DNA of 64,000 nt from Nitratiruptor sp. SB155-2 (GCF_000010325.1 NC_009662.1:826501-890500), one strand, 5' to 3'. Positions 47,223 to 57,780 are shown, numbered from the stretch's first letter. Numbers and translations are program-made. The notes: generated from the letters alone by a model not told the origin.

Positions 47223-48237
47223 CTTCTTTGACCCATCCTATTTTTTTATCTGGAAGCATTATTTTTATATATCCATTTGCTTCATTAAGTTTGAAGAAAC
47301 TATTTTTTTTATTATTAATCTTGAAAATGGTACTCTGTTTCGTAGGCAATATATATATCTTACTCCCTTTTTTAATGCACACTTTTTCCGCAGGAATCAA
47401 CAAATATCCCATATATCCAAGCATTACAACGGCCAAAAGTATCCAGAAAATACCTCTTTTCCATATTCCATAGAGCAAGAAGAGTATGCCAAACATTCCC
47501 AGAAGAGCTATTTTGGTAAAACGGCTTTTATCCTCGGTAGGATTGATATCTGATTGTGTACTGACAATCTCGTCTTTGACAATGATAGGAATACTTATCA
47601 GTTTAAACTCTCTAGCGTCAGGGTCGAAATAATGGAATCGAAGCTGTGAAAAATGCGAAGGCAATATCGCGTAGTAAAGAATATCCATGACTGGAAACGA
47701 TTCATTTATCTCTTTGATTTTTTGGAGTCTTGCAAAAGGGAGTTTAAAATCTTCAAGATTTGCGTACAATCCGACGATGCGCATCAAAATGAGATTAGAT
47801 GTACGGTCATACTGGACAGAATCAAACTCTTTTATATCAAGCCTCTTTGCTAAGACATGGCAAAAATTTTCCGGTGCATTGAGCTGTTTTACTTGAAGAG
47901 GGAGGCCTGTCAGTCTTTGTCGGATCTCTTGAAAAGAGAATATGACATCTGGGAGTTTAGCAGGCACCCCCGTCACTTTGAAATAGATCTTTTTAACGGC
48001 ATAGCCATCAACTATTTGCAAAGGTTCTTCACTGTATCGCATCTGTAGATTCAGTTCATTTTGGAATACCATAGGAATCTGATCTTCGGGAGTTAAACCA
48101 GGGATAAAAAATTTGATTGTAACTGGGAAGATCTCCCCGACAAACAGAGAGTCAGGGACTTTATCCCATTTCGCCAATGAAGTAGCGGCGTGAAGTTGAA
48201 AAAAAAGAAGACCCAAAAAGAGTATGAGTCGTTTAAT
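47203..48237 (-). CDS. Unrecognised envelope protein with SH3-like tail, probable ATT start
   Basis: About 344 residues. From an ATT at 48237 the protein begins MKRLILFLGLLFFQLHA, a full signal peptide. A long periplasmic beta-rich part follows (LAKWDKVPDSLFVGEIFPVTIKFFIPG, faintly like the BatD oxygen-tolerance family), then two adjacent membrane helices (about 243-285) and a C-terminal SH3-like domain (IKIMLPDKKIGWVKEDDV). AAGGA lies seven bases before the ATT. The only ordinary start, a TTG at 48216, cuts the signal peptide and has no ribosome site. It overlaps the purQ stop by five bases and plsC by 20. Function unknown. Confidence 0.72.
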   Translation of the reverse strand: MKRLILFLGLLFFQLHAATSLAKWDKVPDSLFVGEIFPVTIKFFIPGLTPEDQIPMVFQNELNLQMRYSEEPLQIVDGYAVKKIYFKVTGVPAKLPDVIFSFQEIRQRLTGLPLQVKQLNAPENFCHVLAKRLDIKEFDSVQYDRTSNLILMRIVGLYANLEDFKLPFARLQKIKEINESFPVMDILYYAILPSHFSQLRFHYFDPDAREFKLISIPIIVKDEIVSTQSDINPTEDKSRFTKIALLGMFGILFLLYGIWKRGIFWILLAVVMLGYMGYLLIPAEKVCIKKGSKIYILPTKQSTIFKINNKKNSFFKLNEANGYIKIMLPDKKIGWVKEDDVCKD

Positions 48238-48904
48238 GGAGAAATCCTTCTATCATTTTTATGCCATCATCACTCCCCAGGATTTTTTCACAGGCACGCT
48301 CAGGGTGGGGCATTAATCCAAAAACGTTTTTTGTTTCATTGCATATCCCGGCAATCGCATCAATACTACCGTTTGGATTGTCATAGTCACCATCTTTATC
48401 GCAATATTGTAGAAGTACTTGTTGATTCTCATACATCTGTTTCAATTTTTCTGGCTCCACATAATAGTTTCCTTCCGCATGAGCGATGGGGATATTGAGG
48501 ATATCGCCTATTTGTAATTTTTTTAAGAAGGCATTGTTGTTATTGAGAACTTTAATATATTGAAATTTGGAGACAAAATGAAGGTTTTCATTGCGTTTCA
48601 TTGCACCTGGCAGAAGGTGAGACTCCAAAAGGATTTGAAAACCATTACAAATCCCAAGAACATAGCCTCCTTTTTTGGCAAATTCAACGACCGCTTTCAT
48701 AATAGGACTGAATCTTGCGATAGCACCGCTTCTGAGATAATCGCCGTAACTAAATCCTCCAGGCAATACTACAAGGTCCGTATTTTGAGGAAGGGAGTCG
48801 TGTTTATGCCATACGATTTGGGTTTGAGCACCGATAAGTGAAAAAGCATAATCGGTATCGAACTCGCAGTTTGTCCCTGGAAAACGTATGATGGCTACTT
48901 TCAT
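48233..48904 (-). CDS. purQ: Phosphoribosylformylglycinamidine synthase glutaminase subunit
   Basis: A 223-residue glutamine amidotransferase that supplies ammonia to PurL in purine synthesis. The nucleophilic cysteine is in VLGICNGFQILLE, and the His-Glu pair in MPHPERACE. VAIIRFPGTNCEFDT and LPGGFSYGDYLRSGAIA are PurQ signatures. Together with the separate PurS just upstream it shows the three-part PurLSQ type; purL is not in the window. Confidence 0.97.
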   Translation of the reverse strand: MKVAIIRFPGTNCEFDTDYAFSLIGAQTQIVWHKHDSLPQNTDLVVLPGGFSYGDYLRSGAIARFSPIMKAVVEFAKKGGYVLGICNGFQILLESHLLPGAMKRNENLHFVSKFQYIKVLNNNNAFLKKLQIGDILNIPIAHAEGNYYVEPEKLKQMYENQQVLLQYCDKDGDYDNPNGSIDAIAGICNETKNVFGLMPHPERACEKILGSDDGIKMIEGFLH

Positions 48905-49146
48905 CGTACTATCTCTATATCGTAATCTTCTATAACAGTATTTGCAAGAAGTTTTTCACACATCTGCTCAACCTCTTTTTTTGCCTCCTCTTCACTCATT
49001 GTACCTGAGAGTTGCAGTACGATCTGTTTTCCCACACGGACATCTTCCACGTTTCGAAAACCGAGCTGCTGCAGTGCATGATGAACAGCTTTCCCTTGAG
49101 GATCGAGAACACCCTCTTTCAAATAGATATTGACTATCGCTTTCAT
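48901..49146 (-). CDS. purS: Phosphoribosylformylglycinamidine synthase subunit PurS
   Basis: An 81-residue dimerising subunit that brings PurQ and PurL together. Family features are [27 protein letters not shown] and [14 protein letters not shown]. It overlaps purC upstream and purQ downstream by four bases each. Confidence 0.96.
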   Translation of the reverse strand: MKAIVNIYLKEGVLDPQGKAVHHALQQLGFRNVEDVRVGKQIVLQLSGTMSEEEAKKEVEQMCEKLLANTVIEDYDIEIVR

Positions 49147-49862
49147 TGCATCACCTTTGTAATTCTTTTTAACACCTCTTCGTATGCCACTTTTACATTG
49201 CCAAGATCATGTCTGAAAAGATCTTTGTCCAGTTTTTCGCCACTGGTTTTATCCCAGAATCGACAGCTGTCTGGACTAATCTCGTCTGCAAGGATAATGT
49301 TACCTTCACTATCTTTTCCAAATTCTACTTTAAAATCTACTAGGTTGAGGTTTGCTTTATCGAAGAAACTTTTGAGGACCACGTTGATCTCTCGACCCAG
49401 GCGTTTCAACTCTTCCAATTCGCTTTCATGATCGACAAGTTCCAAAATGAGTGCGTGCTCATCATTGATCAAAGGGTCATGAAGTGCATCATTTTTGTAG
49501 TAAAATTCGACCAAGGCAAAAGGAAGCTTTGTTCCATCAGGAATCCCAAGCCTTTTTGTTAACGATCCAGTGGCAATATTGCGCACAACCACTTCGATCA
49601 TGATCATTTCTGCTTTTTTGATAACCATCTCATTTTCACTGATACATTCTACAAAGTGGGTTTTGATGCCTTGTTCTTCCAAAAGTTTGAAAAGATTGGC
49701 GCTTATTTTACAATTGAGTGCACCTTTTCCAGCTTCTTCGGATTTTTTTTGTGCATCAAAGGCGGTGAGGGAGTCCTTGAATTCGGCTATTAATATATTT
49801 TCATCATCCGTTTTCCATATCTTTTTTGCTTTACCTTCATACAAAAGCTCTGTTTTTTTCAT
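49143..49862 (-). CDS. purC: SAICAR synthetase (phosphoribosylaminoimidazole-succinocarboxamide synthase)
   Basis: A 239-residue purine enzyme joining CAIR and aspartate. It begins [16 protein letters not shown], and contains [49 protein letters not shown], all typical (given here as short blocks). It overlaps ctpA by four bases, so purine genes here are read from the ctpA promoter or one within ctpA. Confidence 0.97.
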   Translation of the reverse strand: MKKTELLYEGKAKKIWKTDDENILIAEFKDSLTAFDAQKKSEEAGKGALNCKISANLFKLLEEQGIKTHFVECISENEMVIKKAEMIMIEVVVRNIATGSLTKRLGIPDGTKLPFALVEFYYKNDALHDPLINDEHALILELVDHESELEELKRLGREINVVLKSFFDKANLNLVDFKVEFGKDSEGNIILADEISPDSCRFWDKTSGEKLDKDLFRHDLGNVKVAYEEVLKRITKVMQ

Positions 49863-51160
49863 TTATGCTCCTTAGCTATAATCAAGGCTTTAAGAATGTC
49901 ATAAGCCTCTTTGAGTTGCGCGTCATTGTATAGTGCTGTTTCATCAATGAGGTTCTTTTGCTCTTTTTTCGTCTCTTTTTTAGGTTTTTTGCCTTCTATC
50001 TTTTCTAGTTCACTTTTGAGGTGTGCTTTGAGCTCGGCCTCTTTAATCATGAACTCATCCTCTTTTTTCTCTACTTTTCCTGGGTAAACCGTAATATCAG
50101 GTGTAATACCTTTTGCCTGAATAGTTCTTCCGCTTGGAAGGTAGTATCTTGCTATAGTAAGTTTGATCGCCTCATCTTTATCGATCGGCAAGATAACTTG
50201 TACGCTTCCTTTCCCAAAGGTTTTTTCTCCAACGATCACAGCCCTGTGATGGTCTTGCAATGCACCGCTGACGATTTCACTGGCACTTGCGCTTCCACCA
50301 TTGACGAGTACAACAATGGGAGTATCTTTGATCGTTCCTATGCTGTGTGCTTTATAGACTCTATTTTCTGATTTTATCCGTCCTTTTTGCGATACGATCA
50401 CTCCTTTGTCGATAAAAAGGTCAGAAAGTCCCACTGCTTGATCGAGTAGACCGCCTGGATTGTTTCTAAGATCTATAACGATCCCTTTCGTTTTAGGATT
50501 GGCTTTGAGATATTTTTTTACATCATGGACCACTTTTTTATCGAAATTGGTGATTCGAAGATAGAGGTATTCGGGATTTAGGATATGTTTTGCATAGACC
50601 GATTGTACTTTGATTATCGCACGAGTGATTTCGACGACGAAAGGCTTCGCTGTTCCTTTTCGAAAAATTGTGAGTTTGATTTTTGTACCGGGCTTGCCTC
50701 GCATAAGGTTAACGGCTTCATCAAGTGTCATATCCAAAGTGGATTTATCGTTTATTTTTAGAATGATATCGCCTGCTTTGAGGCCAGCTTTATCTGCAGG
50801 AGTTCCTTCCAGTGGTGCAATAACCGTAAGTGCCCCATCTCTCATGCCCACAGTGATGCCAAGCCCTCCAAACTCTCCTCGTGTTTGTATCTGCAGTTCT
50901 TTATAATGTTTTTTGTCAAGGTAGGCCGAATGTGCGTCAAGATTGCTCAAAAGCCCGGCAATCGCTTTGTTGATAATCTCCTCGATATTGAGTGGATCGA
51001 CATAGTATCTTTCTACTGTATTGACAACTTTCGTAAACTTGGCAACAGCCTGTAGTTTCGTTGTCAAGTTGTCATCGTAACTGTTTTTTGCAAGCATAGT
51101 GCTGGCACTAAGCAAAAACGCGACAGAAACACCTATGTAAAATGGTTTGCTTTTTTTCAT
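49859..51160 (-). CDS. ctpA: C-terminal processing protease CtpA (S41 family)
   Basis: A 433-residue periplasmic serine protease with a signal/anchor at about residues 7-24. The PDZ domain lies near 85-170 ([23 protein letters not shown], then [19 protein letters not shown]). The catalytic serine is in [16 protein letters not shown] and the general-base lysine in [10 protein letters not shown] charged Lys/Glu-rich tail follows (about 370-433). It is the first gene of the minus-strand run to plsC. The 232-bp gap to clpB carries both promoters. Confidence 0.95.
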   Translation of the reverse strand: MKKSKPFYIGVSVAFLLSASTMLAKNSYDDNLTTKLQAVAKFTKVVNTVERYYVDPLNIEEIINKAIAGLLSNLDAHSAYLDKKHYKELQIQTRGEFGGLGITVGMRDGALTVIAPLEGTPADKAGLKAGDIILKINDKSTLDMTLDEAVNLMRGKPGTKIKLTIFRKGTAKPFVVEITRAIIKVQSVYAKHILNPEYLYLRITNFDKKVVHDVKKYLKANPKTKGIVIDLRNNPGGLLDQAVGLSDLFIDKGVIVSQKGRIKSENRVYKAHSIGTIKDTPIVVLVNGGSASASEIVSGALQDHHRAVIVGEKTFGKGSVQVILPIDKDEAIKLTIARYYLPSGRTIQAKGITPDITVYPGKVEKKEDEFMIKEAELKAHLKSELEKIEGKKPKKETKKEQKNLIDETALYNDAQLKEAYDILKALIIAKEHK

Positions 51161-51330
51161 CTATTCCCTTGTATAGGCTGATATTGTAGTGCAATATTAT
51201 AAGGAATCATTACTAAAAGTTGGCTAAATGGCAAATGCAACTTTAGTATCACTATGGAATGAGAAAGTTTGCTATGATTGAGAAGTGTAAAAAAGTCTTA
51301 AATAATTTTTGTCAAACAAGATCAAATAAC

Positions 51331-51359
51331 TTGACAATATTAGACTAAAATAATATAAT
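51331..51359 (+). promoter_or_regulatory. Consensus housekeeping promoter of clpB
   Basis: TTGACA (51331-51336) and TATAAT (51354-51359) are separated by exactly 17 bases, an exact match to the sigma-70 consensus, and lie 34 bases before the clpB start. The arms GTCAA (51311-51315) and TTGAC (51331-51335) form an inverted repeat overlapping the -35, which could be an operator. Confidence 0.8.
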
Positions 51360-51392
51360 TGAAAAAGAATAAATATTATGAAAGGAGAAAAT

Positions 51393-53981
51393 ATGAGCAA
51401 TATTTTCGAAAAGTTGACACACAAAATGACGGAGACTTTAGATAGTGCTGTCAGTCTTGCTTTGCACAATAAAAATCCGGAAGTGGATGTGGCTCATGTA
51501 CTGTGGGCACTTTTGACTGATACAGGCTCTATTCTGAATCAAGCGCTCAATAAAATGGGAGTAGATAAAACTCCAATTGAACTTGAAGTAAAAAGCGTAG
51601 CTGATAGACTGCCTAAAGTCTCTTCTATTACAAAAGAGAGTATCAAAATCTCTCGGAACCTTGCCGAAAGTCTTCAGAAAGCCGAAGGCTTGATGGTGAG
51701 GAATGGCGATCAGTACCTGGCTGTCGATACTTGGATTGAAGCCAATACGGATAATCCAGTCTTTAAAGAGGTTCTTGGAAAGTATGTAGATCTTTTTGAA
51801 CTCAAAAAAACCCTTGAAGCGATTCGCGGTGGTAAGAAAATAGAGTCTCAAACAGCAGATGAAACCCTCGAAGCACTTGAAAAGTATGGGATCGATTTAA
51901 CGAAAAAAGCAGCAGAAGGCGAGCTCGATCCAGTGATTGGGCGGGATGAAGAGATCCATAGAGTGATGCAGATTTTGATTCGAAAAACAAAAAACAATCC
52001 AATCTTGCTTGGTGAACCGGGTGTTGGTAAAACTGCTATCGTAGAAGGACTGGCACAAAGAATCATCAATAAAGAAGTTCCTTTGAGTTTGCAAAATAAG
52101 CGAGTCATTGCTCTTGATATGACCTCATTGGTGGCTGGGGCGAAATATCGAGGTGAATTTGAAGATAGGCTCAAAGCGGTTATTGATGAAGTGAAAAATG
52201 CGGGGAATATCATACTTTTTATCGATGAGATTCATACAATCGTTGGAGCGGGTGCCAGTGAAGGAAGTATGGATGCAGCGAATATCTTAAAACCAGCTTT
52301 GGCACGAGGTGAACTCCATACAATCGGTGCGACAACTTTGAAAGAGTATAGAAAATATTTTGAAAAAGATGCGGCGCTGCAAAGACGTTTTCAACCTGTA
52401 AAAGTGGAAGAACCGAGTATCAATGAAGCGTTGCAGATTTTAAGAGGACTTAGAGAGCGTCTTGAAGCGCATCACAATGTACAGATCTTAGATAGTGCTT
52501 TGGTTGCTGCTGTGAAGCTCTCAAGCAGATACATTACTGATAGATATTTGCCAGATAAGGCAATTGACTTGATCGATGAAGCAGCGGCAGAACTGAAAAT
52601 GCAAATCGAGTCTGAACCGTTTGAGCTTAGTAAAGTCAAACGCGAAATTCAGCAGCTCTTAGTTGAAAAAGAAGCACTTTTAATGGAAAAGAGCAAGAAA
52701 AATGAAGAACGGCTCAAAGAGATAGAAAAAGAATTGGCCGATCTTGAAGAGAAAAAGCGTGCGCTCGAATCACAGTTTGAAACAGAGAAGAAGATTTTCA
52801 AAGAGATTGCAGAAATTAAAGAGAAAATCGAACGACTTAAAGCAGAAGCCGAAAAAGCCAAACGAGAAGGTGACTATAACAAAGCGGCTGAAATCGAATA
52901 TGGTCAGATTCCACAAATGGAGCAAAAGCTTGCTGAACTCAATGAACAGTGGAATCGAATGCAAGAAGCCGGAACCCTTTTGAAAAACGCCGTTGACGAA
53001 GAGATGATAGCCAAGATTGTGAGTAAATGGACGGGTATTCCAGTTACAAAAATGCTTCAAAGTGAAAAAGAGAAAATCTTGCATGTTGAAGATGAACTTA
53101 AAAAATATGTTGTTGGACAAGATGCCGCTATCAAAGCAGTTGCAAGAGCGATCAAGAGAAACAAAGCGGGACTTTCTGATACCAACAGACCAATTGGTAG
53201 TTTTATGTTCTTAGGACCGACAGGTGTGGGTAAAACGGAAACAGCGAAAACGTTGGCACGATTCCTGTTTGATACGGAAAAATCGCTCATACGAATAGAT
53301 ATGAGTGAATATATGGAAAAACATGCAGTGAGCAGACTCGTTGGTGCACCTCCAGGATATGTTGGATATGAAGAGGGTGGTCAGCTTACTGAAGCGGTAC
53401 GAAGAAAGCCATATAGTGTCGTGCTTTTTGACGAGATAGAAAAAGCGCATCCAGATGTATTCAACATTCTTTTGCAAGTGCTTGATGATGGGCGCCTAAC
53501 GGACAACAAAGGTGTGACAGTCGACTTTAGAAACACTATCATCATTATGACAAGTAACATTGCAAGCGATAAGATCATGGAATTCAAAGATCCTGAAGAT
53601 AGAGAGAAAGCGGTCAAAGACGAGTTGAAGCGCTATTTTAAACCAGAATTTTTGAACCGGCTTGATGATATCGTGATATTCAATCCTCTTGGCGAGCAAG
53701 AGATTGTCAAGATTGTGGATATCATGTTTGCAAGGATCCAAGAAAAACTCAAAGAGCGAGATATCAAGATCGAGCTTACTGAAAGCGCGAAAAAACTGGT
53801 TGCAAAAGCCGGGTTCGATCCGGTATATGGAGCTAGACCGCTCAAACGAGCCCTTTATGAGATCGTGGAAGATACATTGGCTGAGCTTATCTTGGAAGAT
53901 AAAGTCAAAGAGGGCGACAGCGTAAAATTCGACGCTGAAGGTGATCAGGTAGTTGTTTATGTCAATGGTCAAAGAGTCTAG
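51393..53981 (+). CDS. clpB: ATP-dependent disaggregase ClpB
   Basis: An 862-residue Hsp100 protein that rescues aggregated proteins together with DnaK. The order is an N-terminal Clp domain (about 1-145), first AAA domain with GEPGVGKTA near 206-214, the long coiled-coil M-domain (about 405-525), and second AAA domain with GPTGVGKTE near 610. [37 protein letters not shown]-type sequence follows. The frame opens five codons earlier, but AAGGAG sits ideally before the ATG at 51393. It stands alone, and its stop overlaps the convergent GGDEF gene by four bases. Confidence 0.97.
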   Translation: MSNIFEKLTHKMTETLDSAVSLALHNKNPEVDVAHVLWALLTDTGSILNQALNKMGVDKTPIELEVKSVADRLPKVSSITKESIKISRNLAESLQKAEGLMVRNGDQYLAVDTWIEANTDNPVFKEVLGKYVDLFELKKTLEAIRGGKKIESQTADETLEALEKYGIDLTKKAAEGELDPVIGRDEEIHRVMQILIRKTKNNPILLGEPGVGKTAIVEGLAQRIINKEVPLSLQNKRVIALDMTSLVAGAKYRGEFEDRLKAVIDEVKNAGNIILFIDEIHTIVGAGASEGSMDAANILKPALARGELHTIGATTLKEYRKYFEKDAALQRRFQPVKVEEPSINEALQILRGLRERLEAHHNVQILDSALVAAVKLSSRYITDRYLPDKAIDLIDEAAAELKMQIESEPFELSKVKREIQQLLVEKEALLMEKSKKNEERLKEIEKELADLEEKKRALESQFETEKKIFKEIAEIKEKIERLKAEAEKAKREGDYNKAAEIEYGQIPQMEQKLAELNEQWNRMQEAGTLLKNAVDEEMIAKIVSKWTGIPVTKMLQSEKEKILHVEDELKKYVVGQDAAIKAVARAIKRNKAGLSDTNRPIGSFMFLGPTGVGKTETAKTLARFLFDTEKSLIRIDMSEYMEKHAVSRLVGAPPGYVGYEEGGQLTEAVRRKPYSVVLFDEIEKAHPDVFNILLQVLDDGRLTDNKGVTVDFRNTIIIMTSNIASDKIMEFKDPEDREKAVKDELKRYFKPEFLNRLDDIVIFNPLGEQEIVKIVDIMFARIQEKLKERDIKIELTESAKKLVAKAGFDPVYGARPLKRALYEIVEDTLAELILEDKVKEGDSVKFDAEGDQVVVYVNGQRV

Positions 53982-55279
53982 TCTCTTTGGCCCTTGATAG
54001 CCTTTTTGTTTTTGTACATTCTTTTGTCTGCTACTTCGATCAGTTTTTTGATATCTTCACCGTCATCTGGAAACAAAGAAGCTCCTATTGCCGCACTCAC
54101 TGAAAATTCTATATTCCTATGATGGATCGGTTTTGACAGAAGATTGTCAATTTTTGTTGTGATTGCATCAATATTCTTTTTCCCCACATTTTTAATACAC
54201 AAAATAAATTCATCTCCTCCATATCGGCAAACGAAGTCATCTTGGCGAATAATGTTTTGTAATCGTTTTGAAATAATCTGTAGACAATAATCCCCGAATT
54301 GATGCCCATATGTATCGTTGACAGGCTTAAAATCATTGAGATCAACAAAAAATATGGCAAATTTTTTCTTGTTTTCGACAAATTCATTCAGTGTTTGATT
54401 TAAAAACGTAAAACATGCAGCTCTACTGTACGTTTTTGTCAGTTCATCAATATGTGCCTGTTCTTTGAGAAGTGCTTTTTGTTTTACATGATCTGTTATC
54501 TCTTTGATTAATATGCTTATGGTATCATCCAAAACAATGATTTGAATGTCGAAAAATCTGTTTTTCAAACCCAAATGATCTTGAAAAGCAATCTTTCTCT
54601 TTTTTGTGGAAGATACGATTTTTGATCTGTTTTCAATGTCTATATATTCTAAAAAGTTGTTTCTGTTTTTTTGTTCTATATTTTTCCAATATTTTGAACT
54701 TTCCAAGATACTAAAATGAAGATCAGTGATGAGGACAATATCTTTTTTCAAATAGGAGAAAAGATCGAAAAGTGATCGTTCTATTTTTCTTTTATGAATA
54801 TTTTCTTGAATGAGATGGAGCAGATTTGATGTCATTGATTGAATATCATCTTTTTCCCTGTCGAGCTCTTTGAGGCACTCTTCATTGAGAGAGTTCGTTT
54901 GTAAAAAATCCTGTAAAAAGACTGCTAGTACATAAATCCGTTTTAAAAATTGATCAATAAGTCTGTAAACCATCAGATATAAAACGAAAAATAGAGAAAC
55001 CAATAAAATGTTTGGTGTAATGATGAAGCGATAATAGGAAAAAGATGGTCTGTATCGTATGATGCCATCTTGAACATGAATCTCTAAAGGCGTATTGCGA
55101 ATTGCATTCCATATGGTATCAAAAAAGGAGAGAGGTGCTATTTGGGAGTATTTTAAAGTAAGTTCTTGTTGTATGATGGAGTAGTATTGATAATTTGCGG
55201 CCACTATAAAAAAGAGATATATAATCAAAAAGGTTAGTACAATTCTCGTACGGAAGGTTTTGAGGAGATACTTTTCCAT
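53978..55279 (-). CDS. Membrane-bound diguanylate cyclase (GGDEF)
   Basis: A 433-residue inner-membrane protein. Two membrane helices (about 12-31 and 85-105) bracket a periplasmic loop of about 55 residues. A linker with coiled-coil and a PAS-like stretch (about 170-260) precedes the GGDEF domain. The active site is intact ([10 protein letters not shown]) with an RQDD I-site five residues before it, so it probably makes c-di-GMP with product feedback. No EAL domain. The sensor differs from the GGDEF-EAL protein at 42-44 kb. It is a single-gene unit convergent with clpB. Confidence 0.92.
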   Translation of the reverse strand: MEKYLLKTFRTRIVLTFLIIYLFFIVAANYQYYSIIQQELTLKYSQIAPLSFFDTIWNAIRNTPLEIHVQDGIIRYRPSFSYYRFIITPNILLVSLFFVLYLMVYRLIDQFLKRIYVLAVFLQDFLQTNSLNEECLKELDREKDDIQSMTSNLLHLIQENIHKRKIERSLFDLFSYLKKDIVLITDLHFSILESSKYWKNIEQKNRNNFLEYIDIENRSKIVSSTKKRKIAFQDHLGLKNRFFDIQIIVLDDTISILIKEITDHVKQKALLKEQAHIDELTKTYSRAACFTFLNQTLNEFVENKKKFAIFFVDLNDFKPVNDTYGHQFGDYCLQIISKRLQNIIRQDDFVCRYGGDEFILCIKNVGKKNIDAITTKIDNLLSKPIHHRNIEFSVSAAIGASLFPDDGEDIKKLIEVADKRMYKNKKAIKGQRD

Positions 55280-55418
55280 AACGAATCCTTATCTTTAACC
55301 ATTATATCACGTTCGTGTATCCTCTATCATTGCATAAATTCTCTATTTTAGGAACTAATCTCGAATTAAGTTCAGTTTTAGTAAACTTAGGCTCAAAATT
55401 TTATGGAAAAGGACGTGT

Positions 55419-55553
55419 ATGAAACGAACATACCAACCGCATAACACGAGACGAAAAAGAACGCACGGTTTTAGAGCTCGAATGAAAACCAAAAATGGCC
55501 GGAAAGTGATCAATGCTAGAAGAAGAAAAGGTAGAAAAAGATTGGCAGTATAA
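55419..55553 (+). CDS. rpmH: 50S ribosomal protein L34
   Basis: A 44-residue, very basic protein of normal L34 length. [20 protein letters not shown] at the start and a [18 protein letters not shown] tail are the family pattern. AAAAGGACG precedes the ATG. It heads the conserved rpmH-rnpA-yidD-yidC-jag-mnmE order. Confidence 0.97.
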   Translation: MKRTYQPHNTRRKRTHGFRARMKTKNGRKVINARRRKGRKRLAV

Positions 55554-55879
55554 AAGGGGTTCAAACTCTCAAAACGAAAAGGGAGTTTGATTATGTTTAT
55601 AAAAGGGGAATAGCTTTTCATTCCCCATATTTTGTTCTATTTTACATACCAGATAAAGATATGAGAATAGGGTTTGTCGCAAGTAAAAAAGTCGGCAAAG
55701 CAGTTCAAAGAAACAGGGCGAAACGAGTTCTCAAAGCTCTTTTCATACAATATTTTGATCAACTCCCAATAGGACGGTATGTTTTTGTTGCCAAGCCAAA
55801 ATTGTTGGGGGCGGATTTTAAAAGAATTGACCAGGAGATGACCAAGATCCTGGAACGAATAAAGAGACGAAAATGGTAA
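55541..55879 (+). CDS. rnpA: RNase P protein component, non-canonical start
   Basis: About 112 residues if read from ATT at 55541. The conserved N-terminal block [20 protein letters not shown] and the RNR-type motif [18 protein letters not shown] (about 50-67) identify RnpA, which binds RNase P RNA. An in-frame stop at 55532-55534 bounds the frame, and between it and the conserved block no ATG, GTG or TTG exists. The first ATG (55661) would lose the first 40 residues. ATT at 55541 (after AAAAGG) or ATA at 55550 are the best candidates. The start lies inside rpmH, and the end overlaps yidD by seven bases. Confidence 0.8.
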   Translation: MGSIKGVQTLKTKREFDYVYKRGIAFHSPYFVLFYIPDKDMRIGFVASKKVGKAVQRNRAKRVLKALFIQYFDQLPIGRYVFVAKPKLLGADFKRIDQEMTKILERIKRRKW

Positions 55880-56190
55880 AAAAGAGTCTACTTGTCTTGC
55901 TAAAAATCTATCAAAAGGTTTTTACACTTCTTTCATATGGTAGCTGTAGATACTATCCAACTTGTTCGGAATATGCTGTTTGGAAGTTAGAGCAAGACAA
56001 TCTGTTTCGAGCTCTTTTTCATACCACATTTCGCATTCTTCGATGCAATCAACTCTTCCCAGGTGGAATAGAGTATCCTACAATTCGAAAAGAAATTTGT
56101 AATGTGTCATACAAAAAAATAGCCGTGAAATACTGGCTTATTCCTAAAAGTGAATCGGAATATTTTCTCATAAAAAATTTTAAAAGGTAG
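55873..56190 (+). CDS. yidD: Membrane protein insertion efficiency factor YidD
   Basis: A 105-residue protein thought to help YidC insert membrane proteins. The family motif SYGSCRYYPTCSEYA (about 22-36) and RILRCNQLFPGGIEYP are present. It has an amphipathic N-terminus and a C-terminal tail of about 30 residues beyond the usual family core. It overlaps rnpA by seven bases and is four bases from yidC. Confidence 0.94.
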   Translation: MVKKSLLVLLKIYQKVFTLLSYGSCRYYPTCSEYAVWKLEQDNLFRALFHTTFRILRCNQLFPGGIEYPTIRKEICNVSYKKIAVKYWLIPKSESEYFLIKNFKR

Positions 56191-56193
56191 CCA

Positions 56194-57780
56194 ATGTTAG
56201 AAAAGATGAGTACAAATCAACGTGTATTACTTGCTACAATAATCTCTTTAGTAGTGTTTTTCGCATACGATTTTTTCTTTATGCCTCAGCAGCCAAAACA
56301 GCCTCTTGAGAACAACGCATCAACCAAAACAGTAGCTCAAGCTACTACAGCAGCTGCTCCCATGCAAAATAGTGGTCAAAATATGAAAGCACCGTTAGGT
56401 AAGGAGAGCGATAAGCCAAGTCAACAGCTGGTTAAAATCACATCAGCGAAATTTGATCTGTTTATCGATAATCTAGGAAGAGTTTCGCAAGTAATTTTGG
56501 AAGAGAAAAAATATAAAAATGAGTCCGGTTCTCAAATAAAGCTTTTTGATCAAAACAGGCTTCCAAAGCCTTTAGAGATCCGATTTAGCGACAATGCTTT
56601 GAACGAAAAAGCTTTTAAAACACCTTATAGATATGATGGGCCAAAAGAGATCTCTTTGTCTGGTCCCACTACGATTACACTCAAACAAGATTTAGGGGTA
56701 ACGGAAGTTACGAAAAAGATTACCGTCTATCCAGATGGCCATTATGAAGCGTCTATAACTCTTACAAAGAGTAGTCCATACTACATCTCACCAGGTTACA
56801 GACCAGATGTCCGTGTCGATGGATATACGCTTCATGGAGCGTTGATCAAAGAAGCAGATGATACGATAACAATCATTGAAGATGGCGATGCAAAAGGGAC
56901 GGAAGTTTTCAAAAAAGCAAAAATAGCTGCAGCTTTCGATAGATACTATGCGACACTTTTTTATGATCTGAAAAATGGCCTTAATGTGGTTGTATCGAAA
57001 GACAGTGAAGAAAATCCAATTCTTTTTGTTCAAGGATCTCAAAATTTTCATGTTGACGGCTATTTCGGTCCTAAAGAGTACGAAACTCTCAAAGCAATAA
57101 ATCCAGAATTAACAGATGTAATAGAATATGGGTTCTTTACATTTATTGCCAAACCGATGTTTAAAGCACTTTTGGCACTTTACCATCTCATAGGCAATTG
57201 GGGTTGGGCTATCGTTGTATTGACTATCATCATACGAATTATTCTTTTCCCTTTGACGCTCAAGGGAATGCTCTCTATGCAAAAGCTCAAAGACCTCGCA
57301 CCAAAAATCAAAGAGCTTCAGCAAAAATATAAAGGCGATCCACAAAAACTCAATGCCCATATGATGCAACTCTATAAAAAACATGGTGCAAATCCAATGG
57401 GTGGCTGTCTTCCTATGCTTTTGCAAATTCCTGTCTTTTTTGCAATTTACCGGGTTTTACTCAATGCGATCGAACTCAAAGGAGCCCCTTGGATCTTGTG
57501 GATTACGGATCTCAGTAGTAAAGACCCATACTTTATTTTGCCTGTTTTGATGGGTGCCACGATGTATATTCATCAAAAAATTACTCCAACCACTATTACA
57601 GATCCTATGCAGAAGAAAATTTTTGAATGGTTGCCGATTGTCTTTACATTCTTTTTCTTGACATTCCCAGCCGGTTTGACTCTATACTGGTTTGTAAACA
57701 ATATCCTATCAATCATTCAGCAGCTTATTGTCAACAAGATTTTTGAAGCCAGGAAAGTGGCGCAAAAGGAAAAAGCATGA
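56194..57780 (+). CDS. yidC: Membrane protein insertase YidC
   Basis: A 528-residue protein. A first membrane helix (about 10-28) is followed by a large periplasmic domain (about 60-310), as in Gram-negative YidC. The conserved five-helix core follows, with NWGWAIVVLTIIIRIILFPLT including the cytoplasm-facing arginine, the coiled-coil C1 loop, PMGGCLPMLLQIPVFFAIYRVL, and PAGLTLYWFVNN. It inserts membrane proteins alone or with Sec. AAAAGG is well spaced for the first ATG. Its end overlaps jag by four bases. Confidence 0.97.
   Translation: MLEKMSTNQRVLLATIISLVVFFAYDFFFMPQQPKQPLENNASTKTVAQATTAAAPMQNSGQNMKAPLGKESDKPSQQLVKITSAKFDLFIDNLGRVSQVILEEKKYKNESGSQIKLFDQNRLPKPLEIRFSDNALNEKAFKTPYRYDGPKEISLSGPTTITLKQDLGVTEVTKKITVYPDGHYEASITLTKSSPYYISPGYRPDVRVDGYTLHGALIKEADDTITIIEDGDAKGTEVFKKAKIAAAFDRYYATLFYDLKNGLNVVVSKDSEENPILFVQGSQNFHVDGYFGPKEYETLKAINPELTDVIEYGFFTFIAKPMFKALLALYHLIGNWGWAIVVLTIIIRIILFPLTLKGMLSMQKLKDLAPKIKELQQKYKGDPQKLNAHMMQLYKKHGANPMGGCLPMLLQIPVFFAIYRVLLNAIELKGAPWILWITDLSSKDPYFILPVLMGATMYIHQKITPTTITDPMQKKIFEWLPIVFTFFFLTFPAGLTLYWFVNNILSIIQQLIVNKIFEARKVAQKEKA

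Noticed and set aside
51161-51392. HAIR (HspR) or CIRCE (HrcA) operator before clpB
   Set aside because: Neither CTTGAGT-N7-ACTCAAG nor the CIRCE 9-bp repeat is present; only a looser GTCAA/TTGAC repeat is seen, reported separately.
55661-55879. rnpA as a 72-residue protein starting at the first ATG
   Set aside because: The in-frame sequence upstream carries the conserved RnpA N-terminal block, so the short version is a truncated reading of the real gene.
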